A stretch of DNA of 64,000 nt from Hirundichthys speculiger (GCA_018398805.1 JAGFBZ010000673.1:1-64000); one strand, 5' to 3'. Counted from the stretch's first letter, positions 46,045-59,612 are shown. The notes: generated from the sequence alone by a model not told the origin. Program-made: numbers and translations.

Positions 46045-46379
46045 ATAAGCCCAGTTCAGAACAAAATAAATCGAACAGCTTTCTCGTCTGGACAAAAAAA
46101 AAAAAAGAAAATCAAAAACTGGAAGTCATCCAAGTGCTACATCCATATTAAGAAAATCATCCTGGCAAAGTAAGTGCCTGAGGAAACGGCTGCTACGAGG
46201 GCAGTTAGGAGTGTGAGGATGGTGCAGACTAAGAAGATGTGTATGCTGTTAGTAATGCCTTTACAATCTCGAAAAACAGACAACTGTTTCAGGGTTAGGA
46301 ATGGCAGGGACAACTGAGGTGTCTTCTTTGTTGCTTAAAGATTGCACAGATGCGCTGGGACACGTCACCAGAGATTTCA

Positions 46380-46830
46380 CCTGAGGTCAGGTGACCAAAC
46401 CAGAGTCAGAGACTCCAATCGATGGCCTTCCTCGTTGCCTCACCGATCATACCCAGCATTTTCAGCACCTTGCAGAGTGAAGGTCCTCTGCATCATCCTA
46501 CCTGTCGCAGCGAGGCCGCCAGCCTTTGTTCCCTTCCCTCACGAGCTCCTGGCGCCTGTCACGCTCTCTCTCACTGGGCTCATCCACGCACTCGTCCCAG
46601 GATATTGTGAGCTGCAGAATAATCGGCTGTTTGGTAGAATGTGACACAGTGATCGAGTCTGGCCAAAGAACGTGTTGATATTATGCTGGATGGAAAGTAC
46701 AGCCGTTTGCCAAGGTCCACTTCCAATTTCCAGTCAGTGGCGTTGGTGAGGAGGCCGGGCATTGTTCTGGGCGTCGCCCGCAGCTCCTCTGCAGCTCTGA
46801 GGAATATTGTGGTCCTTGTGGTGGTGCTGA
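46380..46830 (-). mobile_element. C-terminal endonuclease-domain remnant of an RLE-type LINE
   Basis: The minus strand reads FLRAAEELR, then GLLTNATDWKLEVDLGKRLYFPSSI. In the next phase WPDSITVSHSTKQPIILQLTISWDE follows, then RRQELVREGNKGWRPRC and KVLKMLGMIGEATRKAI. The pattern PD, about 13 residues, then an acid before LT-x-x-W fits the restriction-like endonuclease of R2/NeSL/R4-group LINEs. The usual Arg before PD is Trp and the usual Glu is Gln here, so it is catalytically dead. Several frame breaks. Confidence 0.6.
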
Positions 46831-49800
46831 TGGCAGTCAGGATGTGTTCCAGGGTTGCCTTTCCTGGACAAAAGGAACAGGAAGTGACTCAGTTCTGAGG
46901 GGAAAAAAAAGAGATGAGCGTGAATATTAGACCATTTATTATTTTACATGATGGCACCCCTCCAGAGCATCTCTGGGAAATTTCAGAAGTGCAGCGCACC
47001 CAAAAAATTGCTTTTTTTCTTTCATATATATATATAAATTTAGGAACGGCTGGCATAAAATTGAAACATTCAGCATTACAAATTTACCCTAAAGGAGAAA
47101 ACGACAGTCTAAAAAAAAAAAAAAAAAAAAAAAAAATGATGATAACCCTGCAATTCAGTTGTATGGTAGTAATGCTACTCTGTCTTTCAGAGGTATGATG
47201 TCTTGGTTAAACAGGTTTTATGGGACAGGAGACAAGCCAGAATTAAATTAAGAAAACTGCATACTCTCATAGGAAGGTGACATTACCAGATCAATACTTG
47301 TTTGGCTTTTCGTTCTAATGTGACAAAATAATGGAAAGTGGCAGAAAACAGAGTCCACTGGATAGACATTAATATGAAGTTATGTTTCAAGGGAGAAAGT
47401 GTCTCAGTGAGGCAGAACAGTAAATCTGATTCTTGTGTATTCCAGATCAGTTCATTTACTTCAACACACCAAAACATCCACAGATATATTCTGACTGTTG
47501 GTGCAGCCCTGCTGTTTGCATTATAACTAATAAATTAACTTAAACAGTCATTACACCCATGCATTTCAGGACACCAAAACATTGCCATTTAGAAAAAAAT
47601 GTTTGCTCCAGATCAAAGTCAAAAAGGATCCAGCAGGACAGCGTGTCCAGCAACAGGTGACAGAAGCCGGGATCTGTGGTGGTATGGAGCTGTACAGGTA
47701 ATTTATACTTCTCTGATGGCAGTGTGGAGATGTACACCGAAGATTTTAAAAACATTTGCCGTCTTCAGGGTAGTTATCATTCAAGGGACATCCATGCATT
47801 GTTCAATGAGACAATGCAAAATCCCATTATGTAAGTTATGAACAAGCTCTTTGTTTTAAAATCCTCTGAGCAGTTGATTTCTGGCTTCATTGCACCAATG
47901 ACATCAATGTAAAAATGTGATCTATGATTAAGATTCTTTTGAAAATTAGGGCAAGACCATTGTTTTTTTTTTTTCTTTTCTGTGGTATTGCTCTTTTTGA
48001 TTTCCTCTCTGACCCTCTCTGTCTGTGCTGGATTTGCAACTGCATCAGTGGAAACCACAGGTTTGGCTTAAACTGATGAGGGACCAAGTGTAAAATCAAC
48101 TTGAGACTTTTCCTGCATATGTAGCAAAGTCAGTCATTGAAGTAATTCTGGGTCAAGTGATGATGGTCCTGAGAGGTTGGTATGGTCCCCTTGAGTCCAG
48201 TCTCATTTCTTCTACAGACTCCAAAAGACAAATGATCAAAAGGTGCATCTTGTGTGAAAATAACTGGCTCAGTCGCAGCTGCTGGGACTCTTCTGAGACC
48301 TAAAAGATGGCTACATTTCTTGGACTGCATAAATGCATTCAATGGTTCTGACAGACTCATGGTTTTTCAGTTAGGATAGCTCCCATCCTTGATGTTATCT
48401 TTTCTTTGGACTCGCATTAAGGCTCAAGTTTACCTGGGATAATTTCTGATTTCCATGAGTATTGAGCGACTGTGGTTGACCTGCCTCTCTGATTGTTGCA
48501 GACTGACGTTTCCCACACGGATGCCACATATAAAACTTGTTTCTGTCAGTTCAAACACAGTACCAACACTAATGCATTCGGCCCTCCAGGCATGTTAGAG
48601 AAAAGGAGATACTAGGTTGGACATTAAGAGCTACGTAGCAGAATAGCAGTGTAATTGGTTCAAAATAAAGTTTGAATTCTTTCTGCTCCATTTCATTCCC
48701 TCTCGCTGACTTTCCTCGAGGACAGAGAGCTAATGCGGGTAGGCGTGCAAACTGGCTTTGCTTATAGTGTGAACTCATTACAGTTCCTCTGATGGAGATG
48801 GAAACAGCAAGTAGCTTCCCTCTGAAGACACAAGTCAGACTCGTACAATCTGTCAGCTCAATCAGGAATTTATCTGTTTGCACTGCGTTTTTAAGTTGCC
48901 GTTGCACTGGACAAAGACACCATAGATACGTTTTTAAAGCAGCTGATAAATAAAACCATTGATTGACTATACCCCCACAACGTTTTGACCTAATTTTCAT
49001 TTAAAGAATAAAATTGCCACCCCCATACTTTCCATTCGCTCTGTAGCTGAGTCTGTTGCAAATCAATTTTCTTTATTGCCCTTTAAAGATGTTTCTTTTG
49101 TTGTTGAGGAAACGGTCCATGCCTGCCCTTTTGAAGTGCTCTCAGTGAAGAATCTTTGGCATATGTGCAACTGACTGAAGCATTTTTTATTAAAAGCTAT
49201 TAGCAGCCAGAACATGTCCTCCTTGAGTAGTGTTCCCTTCAGCAGCTTTAGCACTGTCCATCATCTGTTTCTGTTTGTTTACTAAGCTGGTAAGCGAATA
49301 GAAACACTTTATCAACTGCTGTGAGCTAAAGGGGTATGTCATTTCTTTGTTGGACTGTTGGCTCTTGATTAAATTTGAGAAAGTCATGCACCATCTTTAT
49401 ATCAAAGGACAAGCTAAATTGCCATAAAAGGGTGCTGTTGTACAGATCAAAAATAACTAATGTGATTTACGTTTCTCTCATTTCAAAGATTTATACTCTT
49501 AATCTTCCTGCCTGATTTTAGTTTTATGTTGAATATACTGTGTGTGATTTTTTTTCAAGACGTCTACATGTTATTTTTTTCTGTTATTTCTTAGTTCACT
49601 TAACATTTTACTCACATTTTCTTCAGCTTAATAATGACCTTAATTATTAAACAAGCAATACAGAATATGAGCAGAGTTATTTGGCTTCGAAGCACCTGCC
49701 CATAGACTGAATGAGAAGAACTGGACAAAACCCCTGTGAAATCTGTCCAGTTATCCTCAGTTTCAAGTGTTGCTCTTGAAACGAGACCCAAAATGAGCTC

Positions 49801-50189
49801 AGCCAGAACTACAGTGAGGACTAGCCCAGCCCTGCTGGGACCCACTGTCTCTCGACCTGCTGCTCCTGGGGTCTACCGGGCCCACGGGCAGGGCCGTGTC
49901 ACGTGCATGTGGCGGAGTGACCGCAGGTCCTACCAGACCTCCGCTTAAAGGCGTCCTGAAATGATCACTCCGACTCTTCTCCATCAGCCGAGCCGTGGTG
50001 AAGGGCCCGTGGACCTCCTGGTGGATGTCTGCTGCAGGACCTTCTGTTTCAGATGTCGTCGCTTGAATTACCGCTGTGTTTAGTCGACGCACACGAGCAC
50101 AAACTGCTGCTGGTCACAACAATCTTTCAGCACTGTGAGCGACACAACAGAATGTATTTTCTTTAGAATAAGTATCGCCAGTTGTGCAC
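46831..50189. other. kcnq5 intron 1, mostly unrecognised
   Basis: A (A)26 run lies at 47111–47136. 48130–48540 looks repeat-like on the minus strand but no family is identified. A GC-richer patch at 49800–50060 carries overlapping frames on both strands without a domain. Confidence 0.4.
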
Positions 50190-50820
50190 AAAGCTCATTA
50201 CACAAATCTCTTGTAATAGGAACAAACAATCTCCAGCCAATAATTCCCATGTGTTTTGGTCCTGTCCCAGACTTGCCACAGCATACAGTACTGTTATCCC
50301 TCCTAAACCACTCTTGGCCTTGTTTGGTGCCTCACTGCAGCCTCCTACCTCCGAGGCCATTCAGACTGTTCTTGCCTTTACCACCCTGCTAGCTAGGCGA
50401 CTTATACTTCTCACTTGGAAACGCCCCAAACCTCCATCATATAGTAGGTGGGTGAAAGAGGTATTACTGTCTATTAGACTAGAAAAGCTTAGACTTTCTC
50501 TCAATGGCTCTTCTGACTCATTCGAAAAAACTTAGAGACCTCTCCTCAATCATATTGAATCTTTGCCATCTCTGTCTGTTTGTGATGACTGAGCCCCCCC
50601 TCCTTTTTTTTTTATTCTACATATTTACTTGTATATTATTTTACTTATGTGTGTATTGTTTTTCTGTTATTAGTGGGGTTGAAACGAGCATCACTCGCCT
50701 TTTTGGATGGGATGGAGGGAAGGGATAAGGAGTTGTGTGTGTGTGTGTGTGTGTGTCCCATTGTACTGTTGTGTTGACACCTGTGAAATTGCTTCCAATA
50801 AAGAAAGATGTAAACCCACC
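50190..50820 (+). mobile_element. 5'-truncated LINE with ORF2 C-terminus and 3' UTR
   Basis: The frame near 50200–50535 reads CNRNKQSPANNSHVFWSCPRLAT, the Cys/His knuckle of L1-type ORF2, then AFTTLLARRLILLTWKRPKPPSYSRW and IRLEKLRLSLNGSSD, typical of the ORF2 C-terminus. A 3' UTR with GGATGGGATGGAGGGAAGGG and a (GT)n run follows, ending near AATAAA at 50797. Different family from the LINE at 17.8 kb. Confidence 0.8.
50733..50756. repeat. (GT)n microsatellite in LINE 3' UTR
   Basis: About twelve GT units. Confidence 0.9.
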
Positions 50821-52533
50821 GCCAAGCAAAAGACCACATCTCTAAATATACATAAATGTGTTGTTTTGTATAACTTAAGCTGTGGTATATAAAAAAAAAA
50901 AAACTGATGCAACTATATGATTGTATCAAATTAGGAAGGCGATGTAGCGCCCACTCCCACGTAGTCGGTTCCCATTTGGACACACAAAGGTTACATAGTA
51001 CGGTTGAAAGGCGGCAAGTCTAACGACAAATGTCATCAGAAGTCCGAACAGCTCTGGAAACCCCTCTCTTCTGAGACTTTTATTCACTTTGTTAAACCAG
51101 CAGGAGACACCTGACCATTTCTGTAACTTCCACTTAATGCAGTGACAGACAAAAATACTGTGTGTCGGCTCTCGTTCTCTTTTACCCTACACTCCTCTGT
51201 CCATCACCTTTCATCTGTACAAACTAAGTGTAGAGCTACAAGTGCTCTTTTTGGAGTTCCTGTGTACCATTATGACCCTTTTCACTCCATCTAGCACTTT
51301 CCATGACCGCAGCTTTTCATTTCCCCTTCAAGTGCGTCTGTTCAGAAAAGCTTTTTATACCACAAGAAGCCACAAACCTGTTCTGAATTTGACTGCATGA
51401 TATGAAATATGGTTTATTGCACTTGTGCTCTCAAGGTCGGCTCGCTTGGTTTTCAAGTGACGAGTCTCACCCCGGGCAGCAGTGATAACACCACTTCTAC
51501 ATTTATTCATTTATTCGGATCAGATATTGAGTTATCCTCCGGGAAACGCAGAGTTGCCCAAGCCAGATGTTTTCATAACCTCTGCCAAGTAGGATTGAGA
51601 GCCTCGATCTTTTTGTGCTTGATTTGTCTGCATGAAAATGGGTGTTCAAAGCTGTGAGGAGGGGAGGGGGGGGCTTCTAAAAGGAGAAAACAATCTGAGA
51701 GAATGCATGTGTGTGAAGGTTTGTGTGTCCTGTCCAGTATGTGTGTAGGGTTGCACGCGCCTGTGTGTGTTGCTATTGTTGAGAAGCCTTCCTCTTGTGG
51801 CATTCCTGTACATTTTAAAATACAGTATTTTAAAATTTAATTTAATTTTCTTTTATGGGTTATGGTTGGCATCATGTGTAGATTTGGGTTGGGGATGATC
51901 ATATGGTTTTGATTGTTGAGATAAAGGAGGTGGTGGGGGTGTTTTTGTGATGAATTCTGTCAGTGAGTGTCCTCAAAACTATAGGAAGATAAACTGTGTG
52001 TGTGTGTATGTGGGCAGGCAGTGGGCCCAGTTCATTGATGGGAGTCTAATGTAGAGTGAGTCTGTTTTCTTTAAGTAAGCCTTCTTTCAGGCCTGCAGCC
52101 AACAGAACAACCAGCTTGACACAACAAGACAGCTGGCTGTTTGGATAACATCGCACCTTTTCCCTCCCTCCGTGTGATGGAGAAACAGAGAGGCCCGACT
52201 TGGTAATATATTAACCTACAGAAGACCTGGCTGAGTGGGCAGGACACCGTGTGAACATGTGGGTCGAGTGCATGCATGTGACAGTATGTGACTTTATGCA
52301 AAGCAGATGCAGACATAATTCCCTTTGTGACATGCACTGCTTTCCATTAAACTGGTGGGAACTGAATGTGTTGGTGTCATGTTTGAATGCCCCCCTCCCC
52401 CCTGCATAGTTGTTTTTTGTAATGCTTTGCAACAGCAGTCTCACCAGGTTGGATGTGGTAACACATATTTATCACTTTCAACAGAAGTCTGAGCTGCTGC
52501 CGTCACATTAAGAGCATTAGGTTAATTATTATT
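50821..52533. other. kcnq5 intron 1, no gene seen
   Basis: No exon or repeat recognised apart from short GT-rich stretches near 51700–51770 and 51990. Confidence 0.4.
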
Positions 52534-52911
52534 GTTACCTCCGCCAAGGAGGTTATGTTTTTGCTGACGTAGATCTGTCTGTCTGTTTTCAAGATAACTC
52601 AAAAAGTTATGGATGGATTTTGATGAAATTTTCAGGAGTTGTCAGAAATGTGAAAAGGAAGAACTGATTTCATTTTGGGTGTGATCCGGAAGAAATCCTG
52701 GATTCTGGATCACTTTCAACTTTTCGATAACATTGCGGTCAATGGGGATTAAAATTTTGTTTCTCAATATCTCTGTTAATTATTGACCAAAACTCATGAA
52801 ATTTGACTCAGGGATTTACAATGGGAACCTCTATCAAATTTCAATGGCTGATCCGGATCTGATTCAGAAGGCGGATTTTATCGCAATCTGTAATCTGTAG
52901 TGCTTTTCTAG
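52534..52911 (+). repeat. Interspersed repeat 'cctccgccaaggagg', copy B
   Basis: Inverted partner of 44850–45268, about 7.3 kb away. Begins GTTACCTCCGCCAAGGAGG and ends AGTGCTTTTCTAG. Diverged by scattered substitutions and small indels. Confidence 0.9.
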
Positions 52912-55900
52912 TTTTTATTGTGAATAACGGTTCGGAGTTTGATTAATATGATTAAAATGAAATCATATGATTAAAACGAATAGAGATGCTGTGTAAAACT
53001 TCCTTCATAGGTCTGTCTACAAACCAGACATTTATTTTTTGTTAAATTCCAGAATGAGAGAAATTTTGAAAATACTGCCCGTAAAAATACGGGCAGTAAA
53101 AATACTGCTCGTGATGACGGCTCCTCAGGCAAGTTATTAAATTAGTGTTGTTGAAGGAGTGGGCTTTGACTCTTCCTCATGTGCATGTCATTCGTTTTGG
53201 ATTACCATCCTTCCCCGAGTCAAGGACGCCTGCATTTTATCAGCGGTTCACAAAGTGCTGACTCGGAGGAGGACTGTTCCGCGATGCTGTGCGTGACCTG
53301 CGGTTTTGCCGCGCCCTCCATCTTTGACAGGTTACGAACATCTAACTGCTGGAACAGCAGGGTGAAAAATATTAGTGTTGAAACCATTACTTTTTCTAAA
53401 AACCTCAAATCTGGAGACCAACTCTTTGTCTGACAATAAGCCCAGTGAAAGTTACCTTTTTATATACATTATCACCACGATAAACGGCATTGTCACTTTG
53501 GATGCAGATTTCCAAAAGGTCCATCTTCAGCAATTTAACGCCTCCATCTAAACCATGTTGAGATGCTGAGAGGTCAAGATTATTTTGTTGCCACTTGGTT
53601 AAATGGTTGGCTTCAATTTTATGAAATTACTCCAAATAAAGTACAAAATTCTAGTTTCCTTTCACCGAGACGTCTCATTTCCACCAAACAAAAAGTGAAC
53701 AGATGCTCATGCATGCTCACATCCTGTTAGAACGGCGGTGAGAGTGGGGGCAGCGCGAGAACAGAGATGGAGGGTATTTGTGAGGATGTTTTGTACACTT
53801 GCTAAATGTCAACTCCGTCTAATTCTGCATGAAGCTGTTTAGAAGGCGACCGAAGGCCAAAGATGACACCCTTCACTTCCCCGCTCGAATCAATGTAAAT
53901 CTGCCTCTCGCACGATGGTCCAGAACGCAGATCTGCTTCCTACACACAATGCAACGTTTTTTTTCTTTTTACATTAAATGTGGACCTGTAAATGTGGACA
54001 TGAGTGCTGTTGTGACAGATATCAGCTACTGATTTTCTGAGGAACCCTTTCTACAGGAATATTTGCTCTGGAACAGGTTTATGTGCTCGTGGCTGAACTG
54101 ATGCTCTGACATTGCCTATTTTAAGGCCCGAAACGCCACCACACACAGAACGGTTCTCACTCGCTTCTTGTGGGTTTGTTTGAAAGGTCTCACCTGTGTA
54201 ACTGATTATTTGTATGAAGTCCTAATCTGCTTAGACTGCACATGTAAGATGTTTTGTGGCGTGATGGACAAATATTAATGCTGAAATGTGAGAGCATCCC
54301 TGGCGTCCTGACTTTGTTCGGTTTAACCTAAAACTTTATTTTCCCCGCCAGGAGGGCCTTGGAGGCTTCCTTTTTTTTGGCGCCGGGTATGTTTGGTCAG
54401 CGCGTGTTTTGAGACGAGGCCTGACAGCAAGTGTCTCACCTCATGAAGTGAAGTGACGTACAATCCCTGAGAACAAACTACAGGGTCAGAAATCGGAGAC
54501 GTTTCTGGAGGGAAACATTCTCCTTCATTTATTTGAGGTGGGGGCAGAAATGCTCGACACGATTCCCACCAGTTTCAGTTTTGCCATGGTTGTTTTAGTC
54601 ATAGTTGAATTGAAGTATTTTTTTAAATGATATCAAACCCAGTCTTTGACGGTTTTGTGGTTTAATCTTGAGGCTTTTACCCTGCCATAACCAGTAATGT
54701 GCCTCTCCAGGCCATTAGTCTTTCCTATGCTAACATTCATTATCTCTTCCCACCTATTCCTATTTAAACTTTGTTTTATTATATTACGTATTGTGTTGGT
54801 AAAAGTCGTTTTTTTTTTTCCTAATCATGATTATGATAAGAAAACTTGGCTGTGCATTTTGTTTGCCTTTTTTTTTTTTTTTTTGGACTTGAAGTCATTT
54901 TAAAATTCATTATTCTTCTCATTCACTGTTTAGTTTGGTTAGTTCACTAAATGGCTCAACATTAAAAGCTTGACATTAAAAATATCATGGCTAGCCTTTA
55001 AATTGAACCTCTCAAACTATCAATTTGGACAATTTTTTTCCATCTTCTAAATGTGAGATTTACCATTCTATATGCATTCAACACAGATGTTTCATGAAGC
55101 AAAATGCACCATGTTGATCATAATTTCAGTTTTCCTGTTTTGCTCTTTCCTATGAAAGGGGGCTGGTATACATGTATATATTCAGATGGTGTTGTAGCTT
55201 CAGTAAAAGCTGGTGTTGCTTAATCATATGGAGGGGGGAAAAAAGTAAGAGTTTGTTTTTAATCTATAAAGGAACACTATGTAACAGTACAACTCCAGAC
55301 CAAAGGAGGGCAGCACATACCAAGAAAGGTCATGTTGGCCCTCGTTTTAAAACATGAGTGCAGGGACAAGTGTCTGAGCTGGTCATCCATTAGCTTTATG
55401 AACGGTGAGTGCGGGCAGAGTACGCCACGTTCCCTCTTCAGCCCCCATAACCTCCTCCTCTGCATTTGCGTGTATAAAGGTAAAGGACTGGATTCTACAA
55501 TGATTTGTGGGTGTGAAGTGTATTGCTTGCAGCTTTAAGCTCCTGTTTGGGATATTTTGAGTCCAGTAGCGGAACATGTTGGATAAAATGGAGTAGAAAT
55601 GCTTTCATCCTCTCCAGCGATGCTTCCTGCCAGTTACTGACAACAGTACAGTAAATATTTACAGTGCATAATGGCAATAAGAAAATATCTGAGCTAAAAG
55701 AGGAAGGAAGAAAAATTATTTTTAAGAAAAAGAAGTAAAGCTTAACATGGAAGCACAACAGCCTTTAACGAAGGCTACCATGGCTGCATAACCAAACAAC
55801 AGCAATGAGCAGTAACAGATGGACAGCGCTCTGGAAAGGAGGCTAATATACTCGGATAATTTATGTTTATTTGGACCCACTTTTGGTTTTTGAAGAGCAA

Positions 55901-57689
55901 TTGCTGTTCTTGGCCCCGAACTGCAGATGTAAAACCCTCCGTTGTCGAGCCCCCTTCCTGGAAAATGGAGCCGTCATTTATGCTCAATTTTGTATAGACG
56001 GTTTATTCAACAGCTGAGAGTCTCTGGTATCGAATGCATTAAAGCCATTAGGTCTGGGGGTCTGATCCAGACCTCCAGAGGTGTTGGAGGAAGCAAATGT
56101 TAAACTTGGGGATTCTCAGATGTTGTTCACCCTGAAGCTAAACTGTGTATGAGTGCATATGATTAAAAAAAAGCACATATATGCAATATGACCACCCACG
56201 GCAGGTCACAGTGCAGCAGCGAGACCGTTTCGTGCATTTATAAGCACAATGCTGATTTGTGCGCTTGCACACATTCGCAGGCACACAAAGCTATCTGATC
56301 TAAAATGAGCTCATCTTGAGCTCACAGCCACAATAGATTTTCCATACTTGCAAAACCACGAGCACACGAGTACACATCAACAGAAAGACATGCAAACCAA
56401 AGTGTGCAACTTCTCCAATGTGACATGCCAACTGACAAATGTTTTCTCCCCTTTCTGTCTCCTGGCCTTGTTAAGTAAAAGAAAGGAGCGGTGGAGGAGG
56501 GGAAGGCAGCATGTTTCGGAGAGGCCAGCGGATGAGTTATGGCCAAAGGTTTTAGAGGGAAATGGTGTATTGAGAGCAGACTCAGCCACTTTAAAGATAT
56601 TGGTACAGACACTAAACACACCGGTCCTGACTTTAATCCAGCCAACAGATATAAACCGAGTCCAAGTCATCATTTTAGGGCTCATAGGTTCACGTTTTTA
56701 TAAAGTGAGCAGGGGTATTCAGTCTATTTGCTGCTCCTGTGATCCAATCACTTCTCTTTCATTGTGTTCCTCTTTTTTTTTCCTCGTCATTTTAATCTTG
56801 TCTCAATTCTTTCTCTTCAGCAAATGTTCTTAGATAAGTCACAGCTTGGGAGATGATTGATTTTATTCCCCTAAAGTCTGACGTGTATATGATCTGTGCG
56901 TCATAATCTTCGCCAGAATGGAGCCACTGCTACCTGAGGCGTATTACAAGGAGGCTCGCCACAGTTTCTGCACGGTTTTGGTTTTTCATAGCTGTATACA
57001 ACTGTTGGTTGAAAATTGCATCAGGTCACTGTGACCTGTTACTTAGATTAGATATTCTACATTAGATACTATCTGGGGTATCCGTCAGGCGCCATGTGGT
57101 TTTCTGAGGCTGGCTGGGAAGAATATAGCCCAAGGCTCAAATGTTAATAACGAGTGGTTAAAATGACGGCGTTTCCTTAATTCATTGTCTTGTGCTGACA
57201 CGGTTGTCCTGTACGCTGCTGTGAGTTACAATGACCGTCTCTGCTGTATACAATGGAGATTAAATTTTCACTTGCACCCTCTGTCCAATTGTCTTTTGTG
57301 TTTGTTAAATGTTGTACAATTGCCTCACCAGAACTCACTAATTATTGATAAACTATTATACCTTAATAGTAAAAATTTATTTAACAACAAAATCCAGTTT
57401 CCAACCAAATGTAGTAGATCCCAGGCTCATAAGGTTGACTAAAACTAAATGACTTACATGATGCAAAAAAACCCATAAGACTGCATGTTATAAATGATTC
57501 TGTATTCCAGAGATGGAGAGAAACAAGCCTAGTTTACCAGAATATTCCTTAATATGTGTGAGCTTTTCCATTCAAAACAATCATGTGAGAAGTTGCACAA
57601 ATATTATATTGAAAAGGGCCAGGAATAACAATGTGGCTTCTGTTGCCATTTTACGATTTACTAGTTCGCATGTTAATTCTGTTATCTGG
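52912..57689. other. kcnq5 intron 1, no gene seen
   Basis: Contains a short perfect hairpin at 53073–53098 (11-bp stem, 4-base loop). Frames up to 161 codons (56348–56833) lack recognisable domains and overlap frames on the other strand. Confidence 0.4.
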
Positions 57690-57965
57690 GAAACACTGGT
57701 AATGAGGCCAGCTCATCTCTATGGTTTGGAGACAGTGATGCTGATCAAGAGAAGTGACAAGGATGGATAGGATTAAGAGAGTACACCAGAGGAACAGCCC
57801 TGGAAAGTAAGAGAAGGTAGATCTAGATGGTTTGGGTGAATATATTGGAAGGATGATGAAGGAGGAGCAGGAGAAGAAGACTGAGGTGATTTCTGGATGC
57901 AGTTGGAGAGCGTATTCAGTTGTCTGGTGGAGGAAGATGGAAATCACAAGCTGATGGAAGAAGAT
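57690..57965 (+). mobile_element. LINE ORF2 C-terminal fragment (RTE-like)
   Basis: In broken frames: MRPAHLYGLETVMLIKRSD, then VREGRSRWFG, WKDDEG and a basic, Lys/Arg-rich end. This is the end of fish reverse-transcriptase proteins that read 'LYGLETV…RLRWFGHV…'. Many stops. Confidence 0.65.
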
Positions 57966-58244
57966 GAGCTGATGTTCAAATTCTCACTTCACATCCTTAC
58001 TTTCTAATCATCAGTTTTGCACTTTTTTTCAGTTTTAAAGGCATGTGTGTGTTTGTTTTAAGATGTTATAGTGTTTCACCAATTCTAGGTAATTATCCCA
58101 CCCATCCAAAAAAAAAAAAGGAAAAAAAAAACCCTGGCAAACTTTAACTCACAGGTTGCGTTTTACTTGGACATGTTGCTGAAATGTACTTGCTTATTAT
58201 GGGCTTCCTTCTAATGAGCAAAATAGCATAATAACTAGCATAGT
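57966..58244. other. Short unannotated segment
   Basis: AT-rich with an A run near 58110; nothing recognised. Confidence 0.35.
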
Positions 58245-58680
58245 GTGACCTCTGGTATCAGGATCTTCAGGATCCTCAGGGGGGTCCTTCACACTGGGAG
58301 CTGTGTCAGGGTGATGGGGGTGCTGTCTTTGGGTCCCTCTGGCCCGGCTGGCTGGGGGTTCCTCCCTCTGATCTGGGGGTCCGTCTGTCTGTTAGAGTCG
58401 GGGGGGCCCGGGTGCTGGTCCCCCTGATGACAAGGCCTGCGGCTCCTCTCAGTGTGGACAGCCTCAAAGGTGGCGTTTCCTTGATCCTCAGTGCCATGAC
58501 ATGTCTCCCTATCGTGTGTGATTGTGTGTGTGTCTAGTATGGAGGGTGGGAGGGAAGGGCTTTCTTCATTACTTTTTTTTGTGATAATTGTTTTTGATTC
58601 TGTAAAGCACTTTGTGTTGCATGTCCTAGTAGGAAAAGCGCTCTACAAATAAAGATTGATTGATTGATTGATTGATCCGT
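58245..58680 (+). mobile_element. LINE 3' UTR-type repeat with (TTGA)n tail
   Basis: GC-rich GGGTCC-rich body followed by GTAAAGCACTTTGTGTTGC, AAAAGCGCTCTACAAATAAAG and six TTGA units. The 'aaagcacttt…gctataaataaa' ending plus short tandem tail is a frequent teleost retroelement 3' end. The 60-codon frame in it is not a gene. Confidence 0.7.
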
Positions 58681-58694
58681 CACAAGTCTGCCAC

Positions 58695-58770
58695 CTCGTT
58701 TCATTGAATTTCCCTTTATGGGATAATTAAAGTATTTTTCATTTCATTTCATTTCATTTAATTTCATTAC
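58695..58770 (+). repeat. LINE-tail motif with (TTTCA)n
   Basis: GAATTTCCCTTTATGGGATAATTAAAGTA followed by TTTCA repeats, a Rex1/Babar-like 3' tail. Confidence 0.55.
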
Positions 58771-59513
58771 GCCACACAGTCAAGTATTTTGAGTGAGATG
58801 GATCCGAAAAGAAATGATTGGCTCAGTTTCTGTGACTTTTTTTTTTTTTTTTTACTTTAGCAGTTAAAATGCAGATTAGACACAGCAAGGAGAGGGTTTA
58901 AATGCTGAACTTGGCTGAGGGTGCAGACATTTTAACGGTTCCGTGTGCACAGTTCGGAAGCGTGCCATATATGCACATTATGTAGTTCATTACTGATAAG
59001 CATAAAAAAAAGGAGGCGCGTGGCTCTTGACTATGATGAGAGAGAGAGAGAGAGCGTAGGGAAGTGAACTGAATGTACTTGCAGTGACTGTTTTGGCCAA
59101 CTAAAACATGGAAACATCCTTTATTTCTAATGATGCTTATTGTTGTCGCTCAATTTGAGAAATGAATTCAGTTTGGGTAAGACTGGTCTTTTATTGCTGT
59201 ATTTGCTGACATTTAATGAGTGCCACTCAACATGGTACCGGCTGAAAGGTCGTTAAACCTGTCAATCAGGTCTGTCGCTATGACGGTGATTCAATCGGCG
59301 ATATGCGGTTGTTCTGTTTTGCTTTTGGCTGCGTGGGTTTGTGTGGGGGGGGTGGGTGACAAATGATCCTCCAGTGAACTTCAGTGCTAAGGTTTTCTGC
59401 TGTTTTAGCATTGATGGGTCCACAGTAGACTTTCTGATCACCTCACTGTTACTTTAGATGGGCAGAAAACTTCAATGTGTTTTCTGGGGGGGGGGCTTCA
59501 CTTCCCGGTGATG

Positions 59514-59612
59514 GACCAGAGACCTGTCCAGGGTGTACCTCTGCTTTTCGCCCAAGGAGAGCTGTGATGGGCTCCAGCAGATCCCCGTGACCCTGCAGAA
59601 CAATGAATGGGT
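59514..59612 (+). mobile_element. SINE tail fragment (copy D)
   Basis: CCTGTCCAGGGTGTACC, AGGAGAGCTGTGATGGGCTCC and CCCCGTGACCCTGCAG match the 3' part of SINE copies A and B; the head is missing. Confidence 0.75.

Noticed and set aside
56348..56833. 161-codon plus-strand frame
   Set aside because: Overlaps two minus-strand frames of similar length, has no domain and no splice signals.
58306..58497. Pro/Arg-rich minus-strand frame in GC-rich DNA
   Set aside because: Falls in the 3' UTR-like body of a LINE repeat, not a gene.
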